Shown here one piece after another: positions 43,657-55,972 of a stretch of DNA of 64,000 nt. Position 1 is the stretch's first letter. Each line of letters opens with the position of its first letter. Source of the stretch: Hetaerina americana (Eukaryota > Arthropoda > Insecta > Odonata > Calopterygidae); contig JAKTNV010000062.1 of NCBI GenBank assembly GCA_022747635.1, positions 1,935,964 through 1,999,963 of the forward strand. The letters are read 5' to 3'. The notes beneath the pieces are model-generated. The model was not told where the DNA came from and did no database searches. It saw nothing but the letters and a program-made list of their open reading frames with translations. A program made the translations under genes and the position numbers.

Positions 43657-44009
43657 ATCCATCATACTTTTTTAAATTTCAGACGTACGTAAAATGTATT
43701 TTTAAATATTTATGAAAAAGACATTTCCTATATTCTGATACCAGCATATTTTGCTGAATAATGAATAATGGATTTAAAAAAAAGTCGTTTTTGCGTGGTG
43801 CGGATTTGAGCTCCGCCTGATCGAGACTTGAGCGTCTAGCGAAACTTCGAAACAAAATTAATAATAATATGGAAATAATAATGAGAAAATATTTTGCACG
43901 ATTGCAGTACGAACCAAGCTGCTATGAGTGTATGATAATTGTCAAGTGATTATCGAAAGTAAGTTACGGATTACGCTGATTGAGATATATGCTTGTATTA
44001 CCATTATCT
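43657..44009. other. No gene; possible tRNA-like SINE trace
   Basis: 43795-43850 (GGATTTGAGCTCCGCCTGA) weakly resembles an inverted SINE-B head; too diverged to assign. Confidence 0.3.
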
Positions 44010-44490
44010 GGAAAATGTTCTGAAAAATAGCTTTATTTCTGATATTGATGGCACAATGCCTCAAAGTTCTTCAAAGAACGTTTCTTGAGCGTCGATACAC
44101 TTCTGTTGCCTGAGCGGCGGCTTTTCCAAGCCTCGGAGGCTCCCTAAAATGTCCTTTAGGGTACCCGAGCAAGCTCCTATGACGGAACTTAGGGTCAAAC
44201 CATGGTGGTGTTCTTTAACTTTTGGGAATAGGAAATACGTAGTCTGCTGGTGCCAAGTCGGAGGTGAGGGGGCTGGGGAATCTACGCGATGGTGTTGCAG
44301 AAGGTCTTGGTGAGCAGACAGACACTCGACTCTCTGATCTCAATATATTCTCTTCAATCTCATGCATTGATGCCAATAATACGATATCTGCGATCATGAG
44401 CGCACACTCAATGGACGCTGTCTGAATTCAGCACTTGAGGCAAACACGGCAGAGGAAAATTGTCGGCGAGACTTTTGTGTGTAACAAACG
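44010..44490 (-). pseudogene. Mariner relic (same family as 21050)
   Basis: On the minus strand: SDLAPADYVFPIPK (third Asp region), then the C-terminal part GTLKDILGSL and CIDAQE. 44421-44490 is the 5' module shared with 21568-21640 and 63672-63750. Like the 21-kb copy, the central transposase is deleted. Confidence 0.7.
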
Positions 44491-45823
44491 TTTTGCATAT
44501 GCTCCGGGCATTCCCAGGTGGATGGAGGGTGGCGTGCGCGGGGGAGGGATGGGGGCGGATAGGGTGGGGGAGTGGTTGATGGGTGTTATCTAAGGAAGGG
44601 CTAGGGATGCGTGGTGTTGCGACACATGCATGGGTGGATGAGGGCAATATGGTCGCGCCTTGGACAGGGGCGGAGTGACGGCAGGGATGGGGGTCGTTTT
44701 GTGTGCGGAGAGGGGGGTTGGATCAGGCAGTGCACTCGAGGGAGCGGCATGATCTGGGGAGGGGGGGTCAAAGGCGGAGAAGGGGGTGGCTGGGAAGGGG
44801 GGCATGAAAGGGGAGCGGTTGCCCCTCCGCATGTGTCAACGGAGCACCTGGAGACGAACACCAAACAAAGGAAGAAGTAAGAGCGTCGCCGTCCGGGGTC
44901 GTCAGAATTGAAACATCGCATCGATTGCGAGGAAATGAAGACAATGGAGTGGACGATTCACGATTATTGGGAAGAGTTATTCGTGTGTAATGAAATTTGA
45001 CAGTAACCGTGTTTAAATCTATGTATAATTCGTACAAGACGCTCCCTGAAGCATAATGTGCATAGCGAGGGAGATTAATTAAACAGCTCATTATTTATAG
45101 ATTGTATGATAAGTGAAAATAGTATTTAATGAAAATATGGATTATTTTCATTTCAATATGAATGATTAAATTTGAAACGAAGGGTATTGAAACATATAAA
45201 ATGCTAATATGATCCGTGAAATATATATTTATGGAATTCGAGACCAATAAAGGAACACTTTAATTTATGTGTTGCATTATAAGTGACAAGAATAATAGCA
45301 GAATTATGAGATAATTTATTGAAATATAACTGCAATGCGATGCAGAGCGCGTTGAGAGCAGCGGCGCGCAAATTACGATTCGTGAAATATCGTGCATACA
45401 CAGACTACGAGAAAAGGGCTAAACGTTTACCTATTACTAAAAATATAATAAATGAATGCATTTAATTTTTAATTGCCATTAATTAGATGTTAAAGAAAGA
45501 AAGCAATAGAGTAATAATTTTGAAAATTGAAATTAGATGCTTGATATGCTACGGGCATAGGGCCATTTAATTTGGATGTTTGAACGGATTACAGGTCATC
45601 AATCCGCATGATATATATATACACACACACACACGACTCCAAGCTACGGACAGCGCGGAAAATGAGTGTTATTCAGACAGAGTAAATTGCCTTTATTTTC
45701 AATGCAAATTATGTCTGAGGTTTATTTTTGGTGATAAGTTGAATTTATTATTTCATTCGTTTGACGGAACATTTTTCTAAAAACAGAACGCCGAGGCGAA
45801 TTAATGAAAACAAGGGAAACCAG

Positions 45824-45825
<2 letters not shown>
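44491..45825. other. No gene recognised
   Basis: 44500-44880 is G-rich on the plus strand, giving composition-driven Pro-rich minus frames. The rest is AT-rich. Confidence 0.4.

Positions 45826-45884
<59 letters not shown>
45826..45884. repeat. (TA)n array
   Basis: Abuts an inverted PLE-type end. Confidence 0.95.
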
Positions 45885-45886
<2 letters not shown>

Positions 45887-46150
45887 CTTTAATATATATA
45901 ATCTATAATATATATGATTTCGTCAAAGTAACACGGAAGTGTTGAATAAAAAACTTGGACAGCAACAAACAATATAAGAACACATAAAAAGAACACTCAC
46001 ACGTTATTTCTTAATAATTTCGTCGGAATTTATCTCCGTCTTCCTCGGAAGAAACAGAAGTTCATATATACATTGGACGGCACAATAGAACACAAAAATA
46101 AAATACATAACACGTAAAAAGAGAATTTTATCTACAATAAGAGTGTCCTT
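45885..46150 (-). repeat. PLE-type terminal repeat with hammerhead-like motif
   Basis: Minus strand 46015-46050: GAGGA-A, stem GACGGA/TCCGAC (one mismatch), GAAAT, then GTGTGAGTGTTC. Its tail matches 15930-16018 (CACTTCCGTGTTAC). Same subfamily as 15769-16018. Confidence 0.65.
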
Positions 46151-46559
46151 TGACGTGTTATCTATTTTTTTATGAATTAAACATACCTAAAATTAGAAAA
46201 TACCACACTTGAAATTTGCTGATCCCTTTTGTTCCTCCGTTTGCGTTTCCTTGCTTGTTTTTCCTATTCCTCATGCAAGATGTACAATAGTTGTATGCAT
46301 ATATGTATGTGTGTATACATGACCATACTTAATTACTTTTGCAGCTCTTACCAAGCTGAAATTTACATAAGGGGCTCGAGTCTTCCCTTAATCAAGAAGC
46401 GTATTCGAGAACTGAGAGAAAGTGACGTCAGTTAAGACGAGAAAGATATCATGTTGCCATCATGAGCCACTTGAGATTCGAAGAGAATGAGCGAGACTTT
46501 TGACTTTTAAAATGGTTCAGAACAAACGAATTGAACAATGACTTTAAAGGAATTATCAC

Positions 46560-47025
46560 AATGACCCCACACTACACTACTACGGGTAGTAGATCAGACC
46601 ATAGAGACAATAAGATAGAAGGGAGAAATAGACTCCAGAATACAGATAGATGTACGAATCCTCGTTCTTTCTCCGGTCAATCAAGAATCATGATAATAGT
46701 AAGGAATCAAAGTCACCATTTAAATATTATTGACATTTAATTGACAAGTCAGGACGAGATTTAACGTTGCTTAGATATTGGGTAAATTCGTAGGTGCATG
46801 TGTTTGTAGTTGATAATATACATGTATGTATTTGAATCTCTATGAGTTATAAAGGTTATTGCATGAATACACATGTAGGACTTTGTATTTTCATGAGTGG
46901 ATTTGCATGAATGTTTTTGGCTTTGCGTGTGGTATTATTCTCTTTTATGGGTGGTGACCAAACACCCCCCGCCACCACACGCCCTTGCTGTGGCTTGCGG
47001 GGTACTTTTTAGATATAGATACGAT
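46560..47025 (+). pseudogene. CR1-type LINE 3' end
   Basis: The C-terminal coding trace (counterpart of SFFPRTIRD-N at about 46660-46700) is followed by the 3' UTR. The terminal GC-rich hairpin ACACCCCCCGCCACC...GGCTTGCGGGGT lies at about 46960-47008. It parallels 63755-64000 and 11990-12620. Confidence 0.7.
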
Positions 47026-49089
47026 AGCACGGAAATATAGGTATAAATGAAAAATTAGATACCGAAGTCCGTACATTTAATGCGTAGTTTACGCTTCAAA
47101 ATACATAAGAAATGAGTTGGAGGCTCTAAGAGTATCATCTTAAATTGAAGTAAAAAAATTAAAATATTGATATTACAACTTTTTATTGCATATTACACGG
47201 TAGGTTAAGAAATTGATCCATCAAATGCACGAGTACTTTGTCGATTTGTTGATTGAACGTGATTGCAAAAGTTTTAATGGCACGTTATTGCTGTCCCGTC
47301 TCCGCCCAGTGTTATGTGCTGACCACATCCGCTTGCAGAATATCAGAAAACAGAGAACTTTAATGACCGCAGGAAATTTTGCATGCTCTATATTTCATCA
47401 ATTGATATTGTAACATACTCTTGCTGCTGAAATAGATGGTTTCATCTCTGCGAATCACGATGACAATGAGTTTAATAATTTCATTTGTGATAAAACCGAT
47501 CGTAACAATTTTGAGCCACTGCTTTTTCAGAAATAAATAACTGAGTGTCTAATTTACGAGTCTGCTATAAGAAATCATCAATTGTATTTAAAAAATCATC
47601 AATCTTATTTCAATAAGCATGATTAAGTAACAGTGGACGTATTTGTATCCTCTTCCTTTGATTTCACATTTATTCGTCCATCTAAGCCATTAAGATAGGT
47701 TATTGTGTGTGTGTGTTGGTAAAACCTATGGAATATAATAAATTTGATACCCGTTGGCTCGTGTGCATACACCCAAGTTCAACCTCACCAACATCTGAAG
47801 TTAAAACCATAAGTGCCGCAGCAAAATTAGTTATTTGTGGAAAGGCTTCACTACTATCTGAAATGAAATTCTAACGTTGCGATATTTGACTAAGTAATCT
47901 TGAATGAACTTGAAATATATTTAAAAAAATAGATGTATTCTCGCAAATAGCTGGAAGAGGCATAGGCGAACTTAAAAAAAGCGCAGATTAGAATAAGAGT
48001 GATGGTTTAAGGCGGTGGATTTGTGTCTCCGGCGAGAATGGCCGCAGGATGCAGGCGTAGAAGCTGAAGAGACAAGAGAGGGGCGTAATGCGCATTTTTT
48101 CGTAAAAACCAGAGAGAGAGGCACGGCGAGAGGACTTGTGCGGATTCGACTTGCTGCGTGGGCTGCGAAGGGGATCAAGGGTTTGGGCGAGGACGGGAAA
48201 GGGGAGGGTAAAGGGTTAGGGAGAGAAAGGGTTGGAGAAAGGGGAGGGAAAAGAGGCAGTTGGACAAAACAAAGCAAGAAGACGGGATGGCGGAAAATTT
48301 TGACAAGTTTTATTTTTTTCATTCCCTTCACACCGTAATATTATTCGTCGAGGGTCACTCAAGGGTAAAGGGTGCATTTGGGGATGAGGGACCGTGAGGG
48401 GAACCCTTGATTTGATTGCCGCTACAAGATTACCTCCGTCTGCTCTCTCACGTTCCTCATACTACGAGTCGATGCTAAAGTTTTCAGCAAGTACTTAGTT
48501 TTAAATATTACGTAAAACTCACCAATTCGCGTGCTGTTTAATGCGAGAGAGGAGCAAGTACTGCACTACCTGTCGTATATCTGCAAGTGGACTACTACAT
48601 CCTGCTGGTGATGACGTGGGCGTGTGGCACGGACTGTGAGATCACCGCCGTCGGAAAGATTGTTGATGGGCGTTTGATGACCTTTAGGAAGTATTAAACT
48701 TCATAAATTGTGTCCTTGATTCCTGAAGCTACTTAATGAACGGATTTATTATTATACACTTATTAAATGGTCCAGCGGACGATTTACCTAATCTACTCAC
48801 AGCATTCTCGCGCAATCACTTATTATGGGGTTGACGCTGTTCACACCCATGATTGATATTCATCCTAATTTTAAGCCGCTAGTGCTAGATTCGTGCTTCC
48901 ACCGTCTCCCAAGACAGCTTTTTACGAAGCTTCCCAAACATTCAAAGTGTGTTAGCGAAATAAAAATTTCATCCACATCATTGCAATACCATTGCAAGCG
49001 CAATGGAGCGTGGCGGGGTGATACGATATTAGATATTTATCCTTTATTGTGAAACATATGCATATATTCTCATTTGGTATCCAACTTTT
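47026..49089. other. Low-feature region
   Basis: AT-rich with a purine-rich block at 48080-48290. Open frames in that block are composition artefacts. No element recognised. Confidence 0.4.
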
Positions 49090-49300
49090 GGAGGTAGGTT
49101 TGGATGGACACAACCAAACACACATTCATTTAGTAGCTTCGTCGGACAGCACACAAGTTGGAGCCTCTTATTGCAATAACTCTCTCTTAATAACCGTAGT
49201 CTTCCTTTATCCATTCACTCCGTCCAATATCCCTATCTTATTCCTGCTCCTTCCTTGTTTGCCTTGTCTACATTAATTCTCTTCCAATATGTACCAATAA
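49090..49300 (-). pseudogene. RTE 3' end relic
   Basis: Begins with GGTAGGTTTGGATGGACACAA and continues with counterparts of the RTE 3' UTR and LLDGMKEGR codons (CCGTCCAATATCCCTATC). Old. Confidence 0.6.
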
Positions 49301-49588
49301 TACTGATTCTCTAAAGAGCTTAGCAATGATTTGACTCTTACACACATAATTATATCTTCGAAAATGAACGTCATTCGGTTGCGACAAAAATATGTATGTA
49401 AACCAATTTGAAAATTTATCTAAACGGAAACACAAAGAAAGGTAACGAATATATTTGGACTTTCAACGGAAAGGTGGCCATCTTCGGAATCATCTTATCT
49501 AAATACGCACACGCAAATAAATAAATAGATAAATAAGTGAATGAATAAATAAATAAATAAATATAAATATACATATGTGTATACTGTA

Positions 49589-49589
<1 letters not shown>

Positions 49590-49669
<80 letters not shown>
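49590..49669. repeat. (TA)n array
   Basis: Ends directly at the PLE hairpin of 49673. Confidence 0.95.
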
Positions 49670-49670
<1 letters not shown>

Positions 49671-49760
49671 TTCTGATGACGACGGTCGAGCCGTCGAAAC
49701 GTCAAAACTACATAGTATGTGAGTGTCCTTTCTTTGTCTTTCTATGTCGCTTCTAAAATA
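49671..49760 (+). repeat. PLE terminal repeat with canonical CTGATGA...GAAAC core
   Basis: 49673-49703: CTGATGA, extra C, stem GACGG/CCGTC around TCGAG, GAAAC, GTC. It is followed by GTGAGTGTCCTTTCTTTG. Closest in the window to a hammerhead ribozyme core. No PLE coding sequence is attached. Confidence 0.75.
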
Positions 49761-51305
49761 ACGGTTGTTATAATAATAGTTGACACGCACACACGAGCAT
49801 AATAATAAAGAGTGTCTTTGAACTATATCCTTCGAGTTTCTCCATTATTTCGATTGACGACCTCAGAATTCCTGAACTTTAGCTTCGCAGATCTCCTAAA
49901 TGGAGCAACACATCGCCATTTGCCCTTGAGTATCATAATAAAAATACGAAATTAAAGAGGGCTCATGTACTAAGTTTTTCGCAGTTTTGAAATAAATAAT
50001 ATACCAAGTAAATTTGAAACTCGCTTATAAATGAAATTCAATGCGTCTTTAGGTCTCGTCCCTACGCCCTCCTTCTCATAACTTTGGTGTTGGCAGGAGA
50101 ACCCTGCTGCCGTTCGCCTCTCGCCCCTCTCCCCCCTGCCAAGGGCTCAACTCCTTTGTATGAGGATCGTCTCCCAGCGTTGTGTAACTCTTTTCAAAGA
50201 TTGTTACACGTCAAATCTTCCCATTTGATTTTTGACGCAGGAGACCTCCCGAGCCGTATCCCTTCCCTGGGATGTCATGTGGGATATTTTGACGTAGGAG
50301 ACGGCCGGCTATGAATACCCGGCCGGCGTCAGGGCCAATCCCCGCCCCCCCTGAGGACCTCACGCTTCCTCCTCCCCAACCCCCCCCCCCCAATGGGGCG
50401 CGCACTGCAGAGAACCTGCTGTAGTTGCGTGAGTCGAATTCCCGTCGTGGGGTGTGCCGGTGGGAGAGAGGGGGGGAAGGGGTGGGTGTAGGGAGGGGGA
50501 GAGTGGGCGTGCGAAGGGGCCGTGCGCGCAGTGGAGAGGGCCCTCGGGGGGGGGTCCTTTAGACACCGCGCGCTGGCACGGGGTGGAGTGCGCCGATCAA
50601 TGGCCGACGGGCAACTTCGCCCGCCGTGTGGGCACCTGAGGTCACCTGCGCCACCGCGAGGGTCGCGGAGGGGAGGGGTTAAGGCGGGGACGTAAGGACC
50701 GCCGCGAAGAATCGTGGTCGGATAAGGGATCGAGGAGTCTGGGTAATTTGATCAACAGTCTCCATGGCTTATATTCCAGGGGATAGAGATCATCGGAATG
50801 CCTTAAACGTCAAACCAAAATGAAACGAATAAAACCCATATGTCCCGCGTCCCAAATGGACATTCAAACGTCTCATTAATATACTACGAGCCCATGGCGA
50901 AGGTGACCCAAATTAAACGTTTTCGGCGTTTCGGCGTTCAAATATTATCTAATTATGTATGCGGATCACGTTCCTTTCCCGCGACTTTCCTTTCTATGCT
51001 GAGTAATTCATAGCGTAAGAATACTCATGACAATGCAAAGGCTATGCAGAGTAAATTTTCTTTAAATTCTTAATAGAAAATAAGATAGATCATATGATAT
51101 TATAAGAAACGTAAAAATAACACTTAAACACTCGAATAATTCTAAAAGATACCGATATCACTTGCCATCTGCTCGATTCTACCTTCCGCATATTTCCTCT
51201 GTTCGTCCTTTAATTGTGTTCCTGTCCCTTTTCCTTGTACCTATTTGCCATGTGAATGAATATTTGTTTGCCATATGGCGGGTTTCCGTGTTTGAATGTG
51301 TAAGT
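49761..51305. other. No gene recognised; GC-rich block
   Basis: 50260-50740 is GC-rich with G runs and could be a promoter-like island, but no splice donor or start codon stands out. Two similar words, TTTGACGCAGGAGAC and TTTGACGTAGGAGAC, lie 57 bp apart at about 50232 and 50289. Confidence 0.35.
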
Positions 51306-51314
51306 GTAAACATA

Positions 51315-51383
<69 letters not shown>

Positions 51384-51384
51384 G
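51306..51384. repeat. (TA)n array
   Basis: Abuts the RTE 3' terminus at its right. Confidence 0.95.
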
Positions 51385-51800
51385 TAATTATAAGGTAATC
51401 TACAGGTCAAGGTAGATTTTGGATGGACACAACTACTAAATAAAACATTTTGTGTCTCCTAACAAAACACAAAATCCAGCATCCTACTCTATATCAGGTC
51501 CCTCTTCATCTCTGAGTACTTTCTTCCTCCCTTCATTCCGTCTAACACCCCTACCCTGTTTCTTCCCTCTCCTCGTTTACCTAACATTCTCCCCTCTATT
51601 ACAATCTTCAACATCACTCTGCCAATCAACACCCCCTTCGTCCACTTTTCCTGCCTCCATAGGATTGCTCCCAACAAACCCCTCTCTTCTCCCACCATAC
51701 CAAGTACTTCCTCATTTGTTTTCTTCTCGGTCCATTTCACCTTCTCCATTCCTCTCCACACCCACATTTCAAAAGCCTCCAATCTACGTCTATCCTACTG
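51385..51800 (-). pseudogene. RTE LINE, 5'-truncated 3' fragment
   Basis: Minus strand: AFEMWVWRGMEKVKWTEKK, EEVLGMVGEERGLLGAILWRQE, LLDGMK-like end, then the 3' UTR ending ATCTACCTTGACCTGTAGAT and (TA)n. 97 codons remain open, so it is a young, short copy. Confidence 0.88.
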
Positions 51801-51829
51801 CGCCTGCCTCCTGCTGCAAAAAAGTTACT

Positions 51830-53075
51830 TCCTATTGTACTTCCTGTTTTAACTCATATCTTTAATTGGTCTATTCTAACTGGAACATATCCCTTACTCT
51901 GGAAACGTGCCCTCGTCCGTCCCATCCCCAAAAAATCTACACCCACTAACATTGCTGAATACAGACCAATCAGCATTTTGCCTCCTTTATCAAAAGCATT
52001 CGAGAGACTCATTCACGAACAAATTTCAAAGTTTCTGAATGAAAATAACTTACTTGATCCTCTACAATCAGGCTTTCGGTCCTCTCACAGCACAGCTACC
52101 GCTCTCCTTAAAATAACAGATGACATCTGACTATCCATGGATCGCAAAGAGGTGACAATAATGACTCTCCTAGACTTTACCAAAGCCTTCGACTCTATTG
52201 ACAAAGATATACTCTTAGCAAAACTTCAAAACCTGAATTTTTCTTCCTCATCTTTACTGTGGATTCGCTCATACCTAAGTCACCAATTTCAAAGAGTCAT
52301 TACACCTAATTCATCCTCTAACTGGCTTCAAATACACAGGGGTGTTCCACAAGGATCCATTCTTGGACCCTTGCTTTTTTCCCTCTATATAAACGATATT
52401 AGTAAAGGCATTTTAAATTGCAATCATCACCTTTATGCCGATGATTTACAAATATATCACCATTTCCGCCTTCAAGACCTACCTACAATTATAAACGAAA
52501 TTAATTCAGATCTAGCTGCTTTGTCGCTATGGGGAATAAGAAATTTATTGAAAATAAACCCAATCAAAAGTCAGTCCATTATAATTGGATACCATAAACT
52601 ACATTCTAAAATAAGTGTTGATAAACTACCACCACTAAAATTGCAAGGATCTATCATACCATACCTAAGGACAGTAAATAATTTAGGCTTAACCATAAAT
52701 GAAACATTATCTTGGACTGATCATGCAATTGCTATCTGAAGAAAAATTAACTCATCCGTGCATTCCCTGAAAAGGTTAAAGCACATTGCTCCCCCCTCCT
52801 TAAAGATGCTTCTTGTGTCCTCTCTTCTCATACCCCACTTTGATTACTGTGATGTAGTATACCAAGACCTTTCAGGCGAACTGAAAACCAAACTCCAGAA
52901 GACCCATAATTCCTGTGTGCGGTTCATATGTGATCTTAGGAAGTACGATCATATTTCCGACTCATTTAATAGAATATCCTGGTTAAAGCTAGAAGGCCGC
53001 AGGCATTTTCATATTCTTTCACTTTTCTACGGAATACTTTCTGCAACCCCTAACCCTACTCCGAGGGGTAGGGGT
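51830..53075 (+). pseudogene. LINE-C (L2/Kiri-like) reverse transcriptase, 5' piece
   Basis: Frames in order: WKRALVRPIPKKS, NIAEYRPISILPPLSKAFER, LDPLQSGFRSSHSTATALL, a stop at about 52128, then LLDFTKAFDSIDKDIL (motif A), HRGVPQGSILGPLLFSLYIN (B), HLYADDLQIY (C), then LGLTINETLSWTDH, and HFDYCDVVYQDLS. The order and motif style fit the L2/Kiri/CR1 group. It breaks off at YGILSAT, and its missing C-terminus appears at 55975. Two stops and one frameshift. Confidence 0.88.
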
Positions 53076-53104
53076 TACTGCCTGGGGTAAGACGTCAGGG
53101 AACG

Positions 53105-53659
53105 GGAAGGGAGGAAATTGTAGTAATAGGCAGCTCGAATGTCCGCCGTGTTATGGTCCCATTGAGGGAAAGGGCGCGCCGCGTAGGCGTCGATCAACGG
53201 GTGACCGCCTGGTGTATACCAGGTGGAGGAGTCCCTCAGGTGACGAAGGCGATCGAGGCGGCGGTCAAAGGCACGAAGTGCTCTAGGCTGCAGGTCGTGG
53301 CCCATGTGGGCACCAACGACGTCACGGACCGTGGATCCGAGGAGGTCCTCCGTTCCCTTACGGAACTGAGCTCCGAGGTGAAGCGCGTCCAGGGCGTCGA
53401 TGGGGTTCGGCTGGGACTAACGGTCTGCAGCATCGTTCCGAGGGAGGATCGCGGGTCTCTGGTTTGGAGCCGAGTGGAAGGCATAAACCAGAGACTATCG
53501 AGATTCTGCTCGACCATAGGAGCCTTCTTCGTCGACCTGAGACCAACCCTCCGATCTTGCAGGACTCCCCTTAACCGATCTGGGGTCCATTACACGGCGG
53601 AAGCGGCGAGTAAGGTAGCGGATAGGATACTCGACCACTGTAGGCCTTTTTTAGGATAG
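53105..53659 (+). pseudogene. CR1 ORF1, SGNH/GDSL esterase-like domain
   Basis: The frame begins EEIVVIGSSNVRRVMVP (block I; GSS in place of GDS), continues VVAHVGTNDVTDRG (block III GxND), GLTVCSIVPRED, and ends LNRSGVHYTAEAASKVADRI (block V with the catalytic His). CR1, L2 and related LINEs carry such an esterase domain in ORF1; its role in retrotransposition is unclear. The first ATG (53153) lies inside the domain and the true N-terminus is lost, so this is a truncated copy with the rest of the frame intact. The expected Asp of the GDS box is Ser here, while Asn-Asp and His are kept. Confidence 0.82.
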
Positions 53660-53766
53660 AGGGCAGGTCACTTAGTGGGTCAGTAACATCTGGGGATAGC
53701 GCGTATAATATTATTAATAAAAATATAAAAGTCACCGACAAAACTGGCATTGATTTAGAAAGACAT

Positions 53767-54589
53767 GTGACACGCACTTCCCCACTAAGGCGTCCTAAAT
53801 TACAGTCAGGCACAAATAAGGACGTTATTCAACATCAAAATAACTTAACTATACTTGTTATAAATTGCAGAAGCCTAAAGAACAAATCAGCGGATCTCGA
53901 ACCCATAATCCAAACTCATTCCGCTGATATTGTATTAGGCACAGAGAGTTGGCTGTGCAATGAAATAAACGACCAAGAAATTTTCCCAATTGATTTCAAA
54001 GTTTACCGACACGATAAAGATACAAGACACGGAGGAGGGGTTTTCGTGGCAGTGAAAAGTCATTTTGAAAGCAGGCAAGTTTCATTTGAAAATAATAACA
54101 TAGAGAGTTTTTCGTGCACCTTAATACGGACCAATCAACCCAACATAAATTTATGCTCTTTCTACAGACCTCCAGACTCAGATTTGAAAACACTTCATAC
54201 CCTCAAAGATCAAATTTACAATTTTAAACGTAAATATAATAACAGCATCAACATAATTGGTGGCGACTTTAACCTCCCTGGTATATTGGGACAGCAATAT
54301 CGTTAAATCTGGGATCCGCGATCGCGAATCTTGCAATTCAATGATAAAATTTGTTCAAAGAAACTCCCTCCATCAAGTAGTACGCATGCCCACCCGTGAA
54401 AAGGACATATTAGATCTATTTCTTACAAACACGCCTGAACGTATTATTAGTGTATCAACTGATGAGGGCTTGAGTGACCATAAAGCAATTAATGTCCTCT
54501 TGGACATAGAAATTAAAAAGATTGTTAAACCAAAAAGAAAAATTTATAATTACCATAAAGGAAACTTTGAAACTTTTGCCAATCAATGA
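53767..54589 (+). pseudogene. CR1 ORF2 AP-like endonuclease
   Basis: Two overlapping frames: INCRSLKNKSADLEPII (entry Asn), VLGTESWL (Glu), HGGGVFVAVK, CSFYRPPDSD, IIGGDFNLPG (Asp-Asn), then after a frameshift at about 54285 VVRMPTREKDILDLFLTN and GLSDHKAIN (Asp-His). These are all expected motifs of the CR1/Jockey-group endonuclease. It ends in a basic linker, then stops at 54588. Confidence 0.88.
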
Positions 54590-55684
54590 AACTCTTCACT
54601 ACCCGAGTTCAAAACCCGCTTGAGTCATGCCAACTTGGAAGAAACTTGGACAGAATTTGTCAATATTATGCAAAAAGGCATCATAGATTTTATTCCTATA
54701 AAATACGTTAAAGCAAATCGCGACCCCAGGTGGTACAATAAATAAGTTAGAAAAGCCCTTCGAAAGCAGAGAGTGCTGCACTCTAGAGTAAAGAGGGCAG
54801 GCGTAAACATATTATCCCCAGAGAATAAACAATTATGGGACACCTATAAAAACTCTAAAATTGAAACCAAAACACAATTACGTAGCGCCTTACTGGACTT
54901 TACACTCGAAGGACTTTTACAGTCCAAGTACTTTTCGAGCACTTGGACTTTAAGCTTTCTGGTCATATGTTAGAGAAGTAAATGGGAGTAAACAAACCGT
55001 GGCTTGCTTAAGGGATTGTAGCAATATAATTCATACAGACAATGAGGGTAAAGCTAACATCCTAAATACATTCTTGCAAAGCGTTTTCACGAACGATGTT
55101 GCCACCGCATATCTCCAAGAAACAATACATACTCCACCCATGGAAAAAATAGCAGTGGACCAACAAGGAATTCTAAAATTGCTTAATGAGATTAAACCCA
55201 ACAAATCCCTGGGTCCCGAAAATATACCAACTAGGGTGATAAAACATTAAGCTCCAAACATTGACTCGTACCTTGAATTCATTTTTGACAAATCCCTCAC
55301 AGAGTGCAAAGTACCTAAGATTTGGAAAACCGCGCAAATAACGCCTATTTTTAAAAGTGGTGACAGGGAGGACCCGAGTAATTACAGACCTATATCTCTC
55401 ACTTCTATCTGTTGCAAAATCTTAGAGCACATAATTGTCAGTTCAATAATGAGATACCTTGATAACATTAACTTTTTAAGTGACAATCAACACGGATTCA
55501 GGAAAACCCGCTCCTGCGAAACCCAATTCGGATTATTTACACATGACTTACTTTTATTGGGTGAGAGAGGTAGGCAAGTGGATGCGATCTTTTTGGATTT
55601 ACAAAAGGCGTTTGATAAGGTCCCACATGGTAAAACCATTCATAAATTAAAGGTCACGGGTATAAGCAAGGGCGCAATGTGGTA
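54590..55684 (+). pseudogene. CR1 ORF2 RT N-terminal half, broken
   Basis: Frames with stops: LEFKTRLSHANLEETW, IKYVKANRDPRWYN, then NTFLQSVFTND, LLNEIKPNKSLGPENIPTRV, FDKSLTE..VPKIWKTAQITPIFK, NYRPISLTSICCKILE, QHGFRKTRSCETQ, and motif A as FLDLQKAFDKVPH. It ends at KVTGISKGAMW, before motif B and C; the next base is in the 3' UTR. RT activity is impossible. Confidence 0.87.
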
Positions 55685-55972
55685 GTGATGTTTCACATTC
55701 TTGCTTGTTGTGTCCTGGCTTGCGTGTTGTAGGATGGCTTTCGTGCTGCATCCTGGGGTGCAGCTGTTTGTTGATTGATGGTATGTGTGTTTGCATGAGT
55801 GTTGGATGAAGGGATTATTGCATGAGTGTTTGCACTGCTGTAGGTGTAATGTTCCACGTTGTTGTTTTGCATGTGGTATTTTTCCTTTTTACGGTTGGTG
55901 TCCTAATACACCCCGCCACACGCCCTTGCGGCGGCTTGCGGGGTATTATGTAGATGTTGATGTAGATGAAAC
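55684..55972 (+). repeat. CR1 3' UTR and terminal hairpin
   Basis: Homologous to 12325-12620. It ends in CACCCCGCCACACGCCC...GGCTTGCGGGGTATT and GTAGATG units. Here it is fused directly to RT motif A. Confidence 0.85.

Larger units (their letters stand above)
53076..55972 (+). mobile_element. CR1-type LINE nested in LINE-C
   Basis: Contains ORF1 (SGNH-type esterase), ORF2 endonuclease and RT N-terminal half, and then jumps to its 3' UTR. Its left end interrupts LINE-C after YGILSAT, and its right end (GATGTAGATG tail) is followed by the LINE-C C-terminus. It is 5'-truncated within ORF1 and internally deleted in RT. Confidence 0.85.

Noticed and set aside
47972..48338. ORFs of 107-119 codons on both strands
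   Set aside because: Composition artefact of a GA-rich block; both strands are equally open.
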